From Pseudomonas sp. 7SR1 (lineage in GTDB: Bacteria; Pseudomonadota; Gammaproteobacteria; Pseudomonadales; Pseudomonadaceae), in contig NZ_LT707064.1 in the NCBI RefSeq assembly GCF_900156465.1, forward strand, positions 711,001 through 775,000: 64,000 nt of DNA, written 5' to 3'. Shown piece after piece: positions 25,254 through 33,086 of the stretch (positions within the stretch are counted from its first letter, which is position 1; each line of letters begins with the position of its first letter). The translations under genes were made by a program, and so were the position numbers. The notes below the pieces were generated by a model. That model worked only from the letters and a program-made list of their open reading frames with translations, searched no databases and was not told where the DNA came from.

Positions 25254-26762
25254 TCAAATGCCCGGGCCGATGACATGAGCCGGCAGCCTGGCCAGGCGGT
25301 CCCATCCACCCGCGCAGATCTGCGAGCCATTACGCAACGACAACCTCTCCAGTGGCAAGCGCTCCAGCACCGGCACCATGGCTGACGTGAGCCGCGATTC
25401 CCCCGGACCCGCTTCGAGCGTCAGGTCCCGCAATGGCAGCCCGGCAAGGTGGGCGACGCCGGCATCGGTCAGCCAGGGGCTTTCATACAAGCCCAGGCGT
25501 TGCAGTGGCAAATCACGCAGACACGCCAGATCACCATCGCGCAGGTCCAGGCCACTGATTTCCAGTTGCTCCAACGGCAGGCCCATTTCGCACAGCTTGC
25601 GCAACGTCTTGCCATCAACCCCTTGGCAGAAACTGAGATCCAGCCGCTTCAGCGGCAGACCCGCCAGTTGTTTCAGTTCCTTCCAGGAAACATCGTTCAA
25701 CGAGAGGTCCAGCGCTTCCAGTTCCAGCCCCTCTAGGTCCCGCAACGTCTGCTTGTCGATACCTTGCACGTCGCTGAGCCCCAACCGCTTCAAGGGGAAC
25801 GCGTGCAGCACGTCGAGCCGCTCAATGATTTGTCGAGAGGCCTTGAGGTCCAGGTCCGCCAAGGGCATGCCTTCTAGTAGCTCAAGGTCGTCCTCGCACA
25901 GATACGAAGACTGCAGCGATAGCCGCTCGATCGGAAGATCCCGAATGGCGTTGAGCGTGGCATCGGATGCATGACAATCATCGAGACTCAGAGAACGCAA
26001 CGCGGTTAAACCCGAGAGCCAGGCAGGATCCTCCAGGATCTTGCTGTTCCAGCCCAGCGACAGCTGTTCGAGGGGATGGCTGCACAGATGCGCCGCCCCA
26101 CGGGCGGTCAGTTGCCCGACACGCTCCAACGAAAGCGAGCGCAACTGGAGTGGCGAAAGCCCCAGCAGACCGTCGTCGGTCACTTCATCACAACGGTTCA
26201 ACGACAACGCTTGCAGCCTGCTTTTGCTGCCCAGTTGCCTGAGGAAACGGTCGTCGAAATCTTCGCCGTAAGTTTCCAGTTCCAGTCGGCGCAAGCGCTC
26301 AAGGGAAGGCAGACTGGTGAGCTCATCTTCGCGGGAAAAACCGCTGATCTCCAAAGCCTCGAGGGCGACATCCGGCAGACGTCGCCAAAGTGCCTGATCG
26401 CAGCTGAACCTCGGGCTGCCAAGCACCAACGAACGCAGCGGCAACCCGGCCAAGGCGTCGAGCCACTGCGGCTCGGCGTTTTCCAGCGCCAGATGATCGA
26501 CCGGCAACCCGCGAAGCTGCGGCAACAACGGTGCCGACCGATTCCTGTGTACCTTGACGTCCAACTCGGCTACCACGGCCATGGCGGCCGGATCGTACAG
26601 GCCTGCAGCGACGCGCACACCGTCCAGCGAAGCCTCGCCGGTGTGGAGCAGGTCGCGGTAAAGCGAAACCCGCATGGCGATGTCATCCGGTGCGCCAGCG
26701 ACTCGGGCCATCAGGGCGTTGCGGTTGGAAGTCGGCACGGTCCAGGAATCCGAAGGGAACAT
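25254..26762 (-). CDS. Leucine-rich-repeat protein of unknown function
   Basis: From the ATG at 26762 the protein is 502 residues. After a short N-terminal helical region, leucine-rich repeats of about 22-25 residues fill the rest, with units such as LPLRSLVLGSPRF, LRSLSLDDCHASD, LKRLDLSFCQGVD and LQRLGLYESPWLTD. The LxxLxLxxC/N spacing resembles the RNI or cysteine-containing class used for protein binding. There is no signal peptide, membrane helix or catalytic domain. It lies downstream of a terminator after the DUF6124 relic. The start is uncertain because no good Shine-Dalgarno is seen; 26711 is an alternative. Roles could include a host-directed effector or an internal scaffold. Confidence 0.75.
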   Translation of the reverse strand: MFPSDSWTVPTSNRNALMARVAGAPDDIAMRVSLYRDLLHTGEASLDGVRVAAGLYDPAAMAVVAELDVKVHRNRSAPLLPQLRGLPVDHLALENAEPQWLDALAGLPLRSLVLGSPRFSCDQALWRRLPDVALEALEISGFSREDELTSLPSLERLRRLELETYGEDFDDRFLRQLGSKSRLQALSLNRCDEVTDDGLLGLSPLQLRSLSLERVGQLTARGAAHLCSHPLEQLSLGWNSKILEDPAWLSGLTALRSLSLDDCHASDATLNAIRDLPIERLSLQSSYLCEDDLELLEGMPLADLDLKASRQIIERLDVLHAFPLKRLGLSDVQGIDKQTLRDLEGLELEALDLSLNDVSWKELKQLAGLPLKRLDLSFCQGVDGKTLRKLCEMGLPLEQLEISGLDLRDGDLACLRDLPLQRLGLYESPWLTDAGVAHLAGLPLRDLTLEAGPGESRLTSAMVPVLERLPLERLSLRNGSQICAGGWDRLARLPAHVIGPGI

Positions 26763-26779
26763 GCGGCGTATGCTGCCGC

Positions 26780-26816
26780 AAAAAAGGGGTTTGATCGACA
26801 CCCGTCGATCAAACCC
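26780..26816 (-). terminator. Intrinsic terminator of the DUF6124 relic
   Basis: GGGTTTGATCGAC (26787-26799) pairs perfectly with GTCGATCAAACCC (26804-26816), 13 bp with a 4-nt loop. Read on the minus strand one C and then six U follow. It begins 14 bp past the original stop of the DUF6124 gene. Confidence 0.88.
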
Positions 26817-26829
26817 GAACACCTTCGTT

Positions 26830-27170
26830 TTACCTGGGATCGACCACGTCCAGCGCCCGGTTCGCCAGGAGCTGGCCCAGTTCAATCAATTGTTGCAGGC
26901 CCAACGCAAAATGCCGCCGGGAACCGTCCAGCTCGAACGCAGGTCACCGGCCATGACATTGGCGCAGGCCAGGGTTTCGCTGAGGTTGGCCAACAGGCTC
27001 TCTGCATCCACGCCTTGGACAATAGTGAACAGTTGGCCTGGGGCAGGTTGCTTGTCGGGCGGATTGGGTTTGGGGTTCAGGTAGGAATCGATAACGCGTT
27101 CGGCGTTGGCATCGGCGGCGATGTCCAGGTGCAGCGGTGGGACGGGTGGGTCTGGGATGAGTTTGTCCAT
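26830..27170 (-). pseudogene. Frameshifted DUF6124 paralogue
   Basis: From ATG 27170 the frame reads a proline-rich start, then GQLFTIVQGVDAESLLANL, closely matching the intact copy at 3694. Near 26940 one G is missing after GACCTG. The frame then leaves the family and stops at 26886. Restoring the base gives DLAFELDGSRRHFALGLQQL and LLANRALDVVDPR ending at a TAA at 26830-26832, the expected C-terminus. It is either a recent frameshift or a base-call error in a GG doublet. Its leader RNA and terminator are intact, which favours a young lesion or an error. Confidence 0.8.
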
Positions 27171-27397
27171 GGGTACTCCTAACGTAGGTGGGAGCCGCCA
27201 CGTTCGCTGCTAAACGAGGGGGTGGCAGCCGCGCGCAGGTTAGCAGACCGGTACGTTAGGAAACCGGCGCACCCGAGGATGCCCTGCGCACAGCCGCCAT
27301 AAGCATTCAGGCAATAGCGATGCCTGCACTCATGGGATTGCCATGCGCCTAACGTGACTTCCGAGCTGCTAAACCCGACCGCTGAATGGGCAGCGGT
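27171..27397 (-). ncRNA. Structured leader RNA of a DUF6124 gene, candidate translational switch (copy 2)
   Basis: On the minus strand this region has the same helices in the same order as copy 1 with different bases. P1 is ACCGCTG/CAGCGGT (27378-27397). P2 is CGGG/CTCG around TTTAGCAG. P3 is 16 bp with three wobbles (27283-27298 with 27224-27239). Inside P3 lie GCATC-CTCG-GGTGC (27269-27282) and CCGGT/ACCGG (27248-27267). P4 is CGTT/AACG (27201-27216). The 10-nt loop TTCCTAACGT pairs with ACGTTAGGAG at the Shine-Dalgarno (27176-27185): nine Watson-Crick pairs and one G-U. A second ACGTTAGG lies upstream (27348-27355) and could compete for the loop. GCTAAC (27239-27244) is kept. The downstream gene is frameshifted. 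Confidence 0.8.
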
Positions 27398-27643
27398 GGA
27401 CAGAGACTAGGCACCGGAAACGGCAGGCGCAAGGGGTTGGGATTTTCTAGGAAATGTCCTGCAAGTCAATGGGAAAGGTCCCGGTACAAAGTGTTTCGTC
27501 CTGTGTGCTTCCACCATGTGCGCGGTGTATCGAGGTAGACGAAACCACCTGACGCGACGCCGGCACCACATAAACTATTCTTCACCCCAGCCCCCAGGTT
27601 TACGAGGTAAAGTCCCTTCGCTCATTCAAGAAACTAAGGTTTT

Positions 27644-27669
27644 AGCCCGCTCCCCGCGGGCTTTTTTTT
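27644..27669 (+). terminator. Orphan intrinsic terminator, possible small-RNA 3' end
   Basis: AGCCCGC-TCCCC-GCGGGCT is a 7-bp stem with a 5-nt loop running into eight T (27662-27669). No protein gene lies upstream on this strand: the nearest features are the leader and gene on the other strand. It is therefore likely to end a small RNA beginning somewhere in 27400-27600. Confidence 0.65.
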
Positions 27670-27800
27670 GCCTGAAATTCCATTCCTCGACCGCCTCTGT
27701 CGCCACGCCGGGACGAGCGGCGAAATGCCGACGCCAAAAAAAGTTTTCAGATCTCGGGGCAGCCGCCGATACAGCCCTGTTCACTTTTTTTGCTGGCTTA

Positions 27801-27813
27801 ACAACAACAATCT
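27801..27813 (+). promoter_or_regulatory. Candidate Hfq/Crc (CA) motif in the chemoreceptor 5' region
   Basis: AACAACAACAATC fits the AAnAAnAA pattern bound by Hfq with Crc during catabolite repression in Pseudomonas. It lies about 50 nt before the Shine-Dalgarno of the chemoreceptor gene, further away than typical sites that block translation. Confidence 0.35.
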
Positions 27814-27860
27814 TCCAGCCAACCGACGATCAAGCAGCACAACGTTCCTGGAGGAATTTG

Positions 27861-29780
27861 ATGAATAGCTGGTTTGGCAACATTAGCGTCAACATGAAAC
27901 TGGGCCTGGGGTTCGGCCTGGTATTGGTCCTGACCGGTATCCTGGCCTTGACCAGCTGGACCAGCCTGGGCGGGCTCATCCAGCGCAGCAACTGGATGAG
28001 CGACATCACCCAGCTCAATGCCGGGCTGACCAAGCTTCGCGTCACACGCCTGCAGTACATGCTGACCAACGGCGACGAGACCGCCGCCCAGAGCGTACAG
28101 ACTGCCCTCGATGGGTTCCTGGCACAGCAGAACGCCCTGCTCGCCAGCTTCAAGAGCCCCGAGAACGTCAGGCTGCTCAAGGAGCAGAACGCAACCATCA
28201 ACGCCTATCAAGGCTCCCTGAACAAGATGCGCAGTGCCTACCGCACCGGTAACACGGCCCGTGAAGTCATGTCGGCCAACGCCGAGACCGCCTACAAACT
28301 GATCGAGGCGATCAACACCGACGTCCAGCACATGGCCCTGAGCGACGAGCGCTTCGAGCAGTTCCAGGCCATCACCCAGGCCAAGCAGGCATTCATGCTG
28401 GCCCGCTACGAAGTGCGCGGCTATACCGCCAACAGCAACGCCGACACCGAGCAAAAAGCCCTCAACCAACTGGACACGGCCATTGCCGCCCTCAAGCCGC
28501 TGAACCTGCATTTCGCCAGCACCCGCCAAGATGAGCTGCGCCAGCTGGAAAGCGCCCTGGCCCAATACCGCGGCGCGGTGCAGGCCTTCAAACTGGCCAA
28601 CGCCGATGTGGTGCAGGCGCGCAAGGAAATGACCGAGCAAGGCGCCACCATCGTCAGCCTGAGCGAGCAGCTGTACCAGATCCAGCTCGACCGCCGCGAC
28701 GCCGAAAGCGCCCAGGCCCGCACCCTGCAACTGGTCAGCACCCTGCTGGCCTTGCTGGTGGGCATCATCGCCGCCGTGGTCATCACCCGGCAGATCACCC
28801 GCCCACTGAGCGAAACCCTGACGGTGGTCGAGCGCATCGCCAACGGCGACCTGTCCCACACCATCGTCGTCACCCGTCGCGATGAGCTGGGCGTGCTGCA
28901 ACAAGGCATCGCTCGCATGGGCGTGACATTGCGCGACCTGATCAGCGGCATCCGCGATGGCGTGACCCAGATCGCCAGCGCCGCCGAGCAGTTGTCCGCC
29001 GTCACCGAGCAGACCAGCGCCGGGGTCAACAACCAGAAGGTGGAGACCGACCAGGTGGCGACCGCCATGCACGAAATGACCGCCACGGTCCAGGAAGTGG
29101 CGCGCAACGCCGAGGAAGCTTCCCAGGCCGCCGCTGCCGCCGACGGCGAAGCCCGTGCCGGCGACCAGGTGGTCAACGAAGCCATCGCCCAGATCGAGCG
29201 CCTGGCCAGCGAGGTGGTACGTTCCACCGACGCCATGACCATGCTGCAACAGGAAAGCGACAAGATCGGCAGCGTCATGGACGTGATCAAGTCGGTGGCC
29301 GAGCAGACCAACCTGCTGGCCCTCAACGCCGCGATCGAAGCCGCACGGGCCGGTGAAGCCGGTCGCGGCTTCGCGGTGGTGGCCGATGAAGTGCGAGGCC
29401 TGGCCCAGCGCACGCAGAAATCCACCGAGGAAATCGAAGGCCTGGTGGCCGGCCTGCAGAACGGCACCCAGCAAGTGGCGGCCGTGATGAACAACAGCCG
29501 CAGCCTCACCGACAGCAGCGTGGCCCTGACCCGCAAGGCGGGCGCGTCCCTGGAAAACATCACCCGCACGGTGTCGAACATCCAGTCCATGAACCAGCAG
29601 ATTGCCGCGGCGGCCGAACAGCAAAGTGCCGTGGCCGAGGAAATCAGCCGCAGCATCATCAACGTGCGCGACGTGTCCGAACAGACCGCCGCCGCCAGCG
29701 AGGAAACCGCCGCTTCCAGTGTCGAGCTGGCGCGGTTGGGTAATCAGTTGCAGATGATGGTGAGCCACTTCCGGGTCTGA
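27861..29780 (+). CDS. Methyl-accepting chemotaxis protein
   Basis: The 639-residue chemoreceptor has a first membrane segment at residues 11-31 and a long helical periplasmic sensor (about 35-280), whose size fits the helical-bimodular class of tricarboxylate or short organic-acid receptors. A second membrane segment (about 290-312, [19 protein letters not shown]) is followed by a HAMP domain and the cytoplasmic signalling hairpin. The signature [19 protein letters not shown] is near residue 485. GGAGG stands 6 nt before the ATG at 27861; longer in-frame extensions upstream cross the terminator region. The ligand is unknown. Confidence 0.94.
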   Translation: MNSWFGNISVNMKLGLGFGLVLVLTGILALTSWTSLGGLIQRSNWMSDITQLNAGLTKLRVTRLQYMLTNGDETAAQSVQTALDGFLAQQNALLASFKSPENVRLLKEQNATINAYQGSLNKMRSAYRTGNTAREVMSANAETAYKLIEAINTDVQHMALSDERFEQFQAITQAKQAFMLARYEVRGYTANSNADTEQKALNQLDTAIAALKPLNLHFASTRQDELRQLESALAQYRGAVQAFKLANADVVQARKEMTEQGATIVSLSEQLYQIQLDRRDAESAQARTLQLVSTLLALLVGIIAAVVITRQITRPLSETLTVVERIANGDLSHTIVVTRRDELGVLQQGIARMGVTLRDLISGIRDGVTQIASAAEQLSAVTEQTSAGVNNQKVETDQVATAMHEMTATVQEVARNAEEASQAAAAADGEARAGDQVVNEAIAQIERLASEVVRSTDAMTMLQQESDKIGSVMDVIKSVAEQTNLLALNAAIEAARAGEAGRGFAVVADEVRGLAQRTQKSTEEIEGLVAGLQNGTQQVAAVMNNSRSLTDSSVALTRKAGASLENITRTVSNIQSMNQQIAAAAEQQSAVAEEISRSIINVRDVSEQTAAASEETAASSVELARLGNQLQMMVSHFRV

Positions 29781-29787
29781 TCCCGGC

Positions 29788-29820
29788 AAGCGCCCGTCTA
29801 CCCAAGGGGAACGGGCGCTT
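29788..29820. terminator. Terminator hairpin after the chemoreceptor gene
   Basis: AAGCGCCCGT (29788-29797) and ACGGGCGCTT (29811-29820) form a perfect 10-bp stem with a 13-nt loop. It has no strong U-tract, but lies 8 bp after the stop and between convergent units. Confidence 0.6.
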
Positions 29821-29835
29821 CGCTGAAGGAGTGGT

Positions 29836-30109
29836 TCAGGCGTTCCAGGGATCGATGACCTCAAGACCTGGGAAGTTGAAGTTCCTGGTATGACGAGTGG
29901 CTGCGCGCAGGCAACGGCAACTCAACGCCCTCAGCGCACCGAATCCACTACGGATACGGCTGCCCAGCCCACCCGCAGCGCTCACCGGCGCCAGTGCGCC
30001 CCAGGATCAAACCGGCCTCTTGCTCCATGGAGCGGCCGTTGTGGGCCGCAGCCAGGCGCAACTGTTCCTTGACCTTGTCATCGAGGTTACGAATCGTGAT
30101 GCTGGCCAT
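29836..30109 (-). pseudogene. Relic of a FitAB/VapBC-type toxin-antitoxin pair
   Basis: From ATG 30109 the frame gives MASITIRNLDDKVKEQLRLA then AAHNGRSMEQEA, a ribbon-helix-helix antitoxin start of the FitA type. After LIL the frame is lost; another frame continues with antitoxin-like GLGSRIRSGFG and then jumps to ATRHTRNFNFPGLEVIDPW, the usual C-terminus of a PIN-domain toxin, ending at TGA 29836-29838. The PIN catalytic core is missing. An internal deletion plus a small frameshift have fused and inactivated the pair. Confidence 0.7.
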
Positions 30110-30177
30110 TTCGCCTCGGCAATCAATGAAATCATTGATTGCGGGCCAGGCTATCGCCAGCCGGCTAGTCCAGACCT

Positions 30178-30546
30178 CTACACACTGATCCCGTTGGTGA
30201 AGACCAGCCGGTTGCCGAACGGATCGACCACCGCCATGTCCTGGGTGCCCCACGGCATGGCCTGGATGTGTGGACGGGCGAAAGGGTATTGCTTGGCCAG
30301 CAGTTGTGCCTGGAAGGCTTCCAGTTCGTCGGTCTCGATGCGCAGCGCCGAGCCCGGCGTGCAATCGCCGTGGTGTTCGGACAGATGCAGCACGCATTCG
30401 CCGCGCGACACTTGCAGGTACAGCGGGAAGTCATCCCCGAAGCGGTGCTGCCAGTCGACGGTAAAGCCCAGGAAGTCGACATAGAATGCCAACGCCTTGG
30501 TTTCATCGAAGATCCGCAGGATCGGGGTGGTTTTACCAAAGCTCAT
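30178..30546 (-). CDS. VOC-family (glyoxalase/bleomycin-resistance-like) protein
   Basis: This 122-residue single VOC domain is made of two beta-alpha-beta-beta-beta units. It begins PILRIFDETKALAFYVDFLG, with LHLSEHHGD near residue 53, and ends with VVDPFGNRLVFTN, the common VOC C-terminal strand. Such proteins are metal-dependent lyases, dioxygenases or drug binders; the substrate is not evident. GGGAGCG stands before the ATG. It is a single-gene unit. Confidence 0.85.
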   Translation of the reverse strand: MSFGKTTPILRIFDETKALAFYVDFLGFTVDWQHRFGDDFPLYLQVSRGECVLHLSEHHGDCTPGSALRIETDELEAFQAQLLAKQYPFARPHIQAMPWGTQDMAVVDPFGNRLVFTNGISV

Positions 30547-30669
30547 GGGGCGCTCCCTGGCTGAAAAGACCCAGTGTAGATGGGTTGACCCTAGTGCTTC
30601 GGCCTCGGCCCCGGCTTCTTTAGTGTCGTAGTGCCATTATTGTGACGCCAATCAAACATTATCGGCCGT

Positions 30670-32142
30670 CTACACGCCATTCCATGGGCCGAAACCCTGG
30701 CGCAGATCGCCCTCGCGCGCCAGGAAGCGCCCCTGGCGACGCCCGTTTGCCTGCCCTTGGCGATAACTCAGGACACCGTTGACCCACACGCCATCGATTC
30801 CTTGCGCGGCCCGTTGCGGTTCGTTGAAATCGGCGACGTCACGAACGGTTCGTGGATCGAACAACACCAGGTCCGCCCAATATCCCTCGCCAACGACGCC
30901 ACGCTCCTTCAGGCCGAAGCGCGCCGCTGAAAGGCCGGTCATCTTGTGCACGGCGGTGTGCAGGGGAAACAGCCCGACGTCGCGGCTGAAATGCCCCAAT
31001 ACCCGTGGGAAAGCGCCCCACAGGCGCGGATGAGGAAACGGGTCCTCGGGTAGCCCGTCGGAGCCGATCATGGACAGCGGATGGGCAAGGATGCGGCGCA
31101 CATCGTCTTCATCCATGCCGTAGTACACCGCGCCGGCCGGTTGCAGGCGACGGGCCGCCTCCAGCAGCGAAACGCTCCATTCGGCGGCGATGCCCGCCAG
31201 GTCGCGCCCGCCCATGTGCGGATGGGGCGTCGACCAGGTGATGGTGATGGGGTGGGCATCGGTCACTTGCTTGAGGTCCAGGGTCGAGGAGCTGGCGGCG
31301 TAGGGATAACAGTCACACCCGACCGGATGGGCAGCGGCGGCGTTTTCCAGCGCGGTGAGCACCTGCGCACTACGCCCCCAGTTACCGGCGCCGGCACATT
31401 TGAGATGGGAAATGATCACCGGACTCTTCGCATGCCGGCCGATCCGGAAAGCTTCGTCCATGGCTTGGAGCACCGGCTCGAATTCGCTGCGCAAGTGCGT
31501 GGTGTAGACCGCACCGAACGCGTTCAGCTCTTCGGCCAGTTGCATGACTTCATCGGTGGAGGCGGCGAACGCGTTGGCGTAGGCCAGGCCGGTGGACAAG
31601 CCAAGCGCGCCGGCCTGCAGGCTTTCGCGCAATTGCTGGCGCATGGCGGTGATCTCTTGCGCGCTGGCGGTGCGCAACAGGTCGTCCAGATGGTTGCTGC
31701 GCAGTGCCGTGTGCCCCACCAGCGCCGCCACGTTGACCGCTGGCATGGCCGATTCCACCGCTGCGCGGTAATCACCGAAGCTCGGATAGCAAAACGCCGC
31801 GGCGGTGCCCAGCAGGTTCATCGGGTCCGGCGGGTCGCCGCGCAGGCTGACCGGCGCGGCGCTGATGCCGCAATTGCCGACGATGACCGTGGTCACGCCC
31901 TGGCTGAGCTTGGGCAGCATGTGCGGCTGGCGGATGACCACGGTGTCGTCGTGGGTGTGGACATCGATGAACCCCGGCGCCAGCACGCGGCCGGCGGCGT
32001 CCAGCTCCTCGATGGCCTGTGCGTCGGACAACGCACCGATGCGTTCGATGCGACCGGCGCGAATCGCCACATCGGCGTGGTAGCCGGGGGTGTCGCTGCC
32101 GTCGATGACCAGCGCATCGCGGATGAGTGTGTCGTACAGCAT
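30670..32142 (-). CDS. N-acyl-D-amino-acid deacylase (D-aminoacylase)
   Basis: This 490-residue amidohydrolase-fold zinc enzyme releases D-amino acids from N-acyl-D-amino acids. Metal and catalytic motifs are VHTHDD near residue 62, GNCGIS near 90, YTTHLRSE near 213, ISHLKCAG near 242 and GSDGLP near 355, all typical of D-aminoacylase. GGGAG precedes the ATG, which lies 1 nt after the stop of the RpiR-type regulator, so the two are co-translated. With the GntP-type permease upstream it suggests uptake and use of a D-amino-acid derivative or sugar acid. Confidence 0.9.
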   Translation of the reverse strand: MLYDTLIRDALVIDGSDTPGYHADVAIRAGRIERIGALSDAQAIEELDAAGRVLAPGFIDVHTHDDTVVIRQPHMLPKLSQGVTTVIVGNCGISAAPVSLRGDPPDPMNLLGTAAAFCYPSFGDYRAAVESAMPAVNVAALVGHTALRSNHLDDLLRTASAQEITAMRQQLRESLQAGALGLSTGLAYANAFAASTDEVMQLAEELNAFGAVYTTHLRSEFEPVLQAMDEAFRIGRHAKSPVIISHLKCAGAGNWGRSAQVLTALENAAAAHPVGCDCYPYAASSSTLDLKQVTDAHPITITWSTPHPHMGGRDLAGIAAEWSVSLLEAARRLQPAGAVYYGMDEDDVRRILAHPLSMIGSDGLPEDPFPHPRLWGAFPRVLGHFSRDVGLFPLHTAVHKMTGLSAARFGLKERGVVGEGYWADLVLFDPRTVRDVADFNEPQRAAQGIDGVWVNGVLSYRQGQANGRRQGRFLAREGDLRQGFGPWNGV

Positions 32143-32143
32143 G

Positions 32144-33004
32144 TCAGTCTCCCAGGGGCAGATCGTCGTCGCCGCCACGGTAATCGTCGAGGGCGAGCTT
32201 GACCCGCCGCAAACGCTCTTGATTGTCTTCGGGATGAGCCAGGGCCAACTCGGTGGCGAGCACGTCGATGGCCAGCAGCATGCCGTAGCGTGCGGCCGTG
32301 GGTTTGTAGATGAACGAGGTCTCGGCGCTTTGCAGGGGCAGCACCACGTCTGCCAGTTGCGCCAGGGGCGAGTCGGCACGGGTGATGGCCAGGATCGCGG
32401 CACCGTAGCTGCGCGCCAGCTCGACGGCCGCCAGCAATTCCGGGGTGATGCCGGTGAGCGAACAGGCGATGACCAGGTGTTCGTCCCCAAGCGAGGTGGC
32501 CGTGATGCGCATCATCACCGGGTCGCGACACGCCGCAATCGGGTAGCCGAACCGCACCAGCCGCACCTGCAGTTCTTCGCTGCACAGTGCCGACCAGCCA
32601 CCGAGCCCGAACGCATGGACCATCCGCGCCTTGCCCAGCAATCGCACGGCATCGGCAAAGCGCGACTCTTCGAAGGCCGACAGGTGCCGACGCAGGGTCG
32701 ACTCGATATCGCCGACGATCTGCCCATAGAATGCCGACTGTTCGGGGGCGCCGGCCGGGTCGAGAAACCGGCTGCCGACCCCGCTGGCCTGGGCCAGCTG
32801 CAGGCGCAGGTCCCGCAGGTCGCGGCAACCGACAGTGCGGGCGAAGCGCGACAGCGTGGCGCTGCTGACCTCGGCGCGCTGGGCCAGTTCTTCCAGGCTG
32901 GCGGACGCGGCGAAGCCTACGTCATCGAGCATCAGACGGGCGATTCTTCCTTCGCCGGCGCTGAAGAAATCCTGCCGGGAGCGGATCTGGTAGAGGATGT
33001 CCAT
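32144..33004 (-). CDS. RpiR/MurR-family transcriptional regulator
   Basis: The 286-residue protein has an N-terminal RpiR helix-turn-helix (about 1-75, with ASLEELAQRAEVSSATLSRF) and a C-terminal SIS domain (about 115-240, HAFGLGGWS and CSLTGITPELL) that binds phosphosugars or similar. The start at 33004 has AGGAG 5 nt upstream. It lies between the GntP-type permease and the D-aminoacylase on the same strand and probably controls the whole operon. Confidence 0.9.
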   Translation of the reverse strand: MDILYQIRSRQDFFSAGEGRIARLMLDDVGFAASASLEELAQRAEVSSATLSRFARTVGCRDLRDLRLQLAQASGVGSRFLDPAGAPEQSAFYGQIVGDIESTLRRHLSAFEESRFADAVRLLGKARMVHAFGLGGWSALCSEELQVRLVRFGYPIAACRDPVMMRITATSLGDEHLVIACSLTGITPELLAAVELARSYGAAILAITRADSPLAQLADVVLPLQSAETSFIYKPTAARYGMLLAIDVLATELALAHPEDNQERLRRVKLALDDYRGGDDDLPLGD

Positions 33005-33086
33005 GACGACTCCTGTGTAGGCTCTGTACGAAAAGCCCTGATACTCATTCATGCTGCGTTGAAAACGGCCTCGCAATGCGCGGCGA

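Noticed and set aside
27720..27780. Flagellar sigma-28 promoter before the chemoreceptor gene
   Set aside because: GCCGATAC is present but no TAAA-type element stands at the right distance; the nearest A-rich run is about seven bases too far.
27798..29864. 688-codon open frame opposite the chemoreceptor gene
   Set aside because: Same mirror effect; the sense strand has HAMP and the MCP signature, the antisense product is a low-complexity Gly/His/Leu string.
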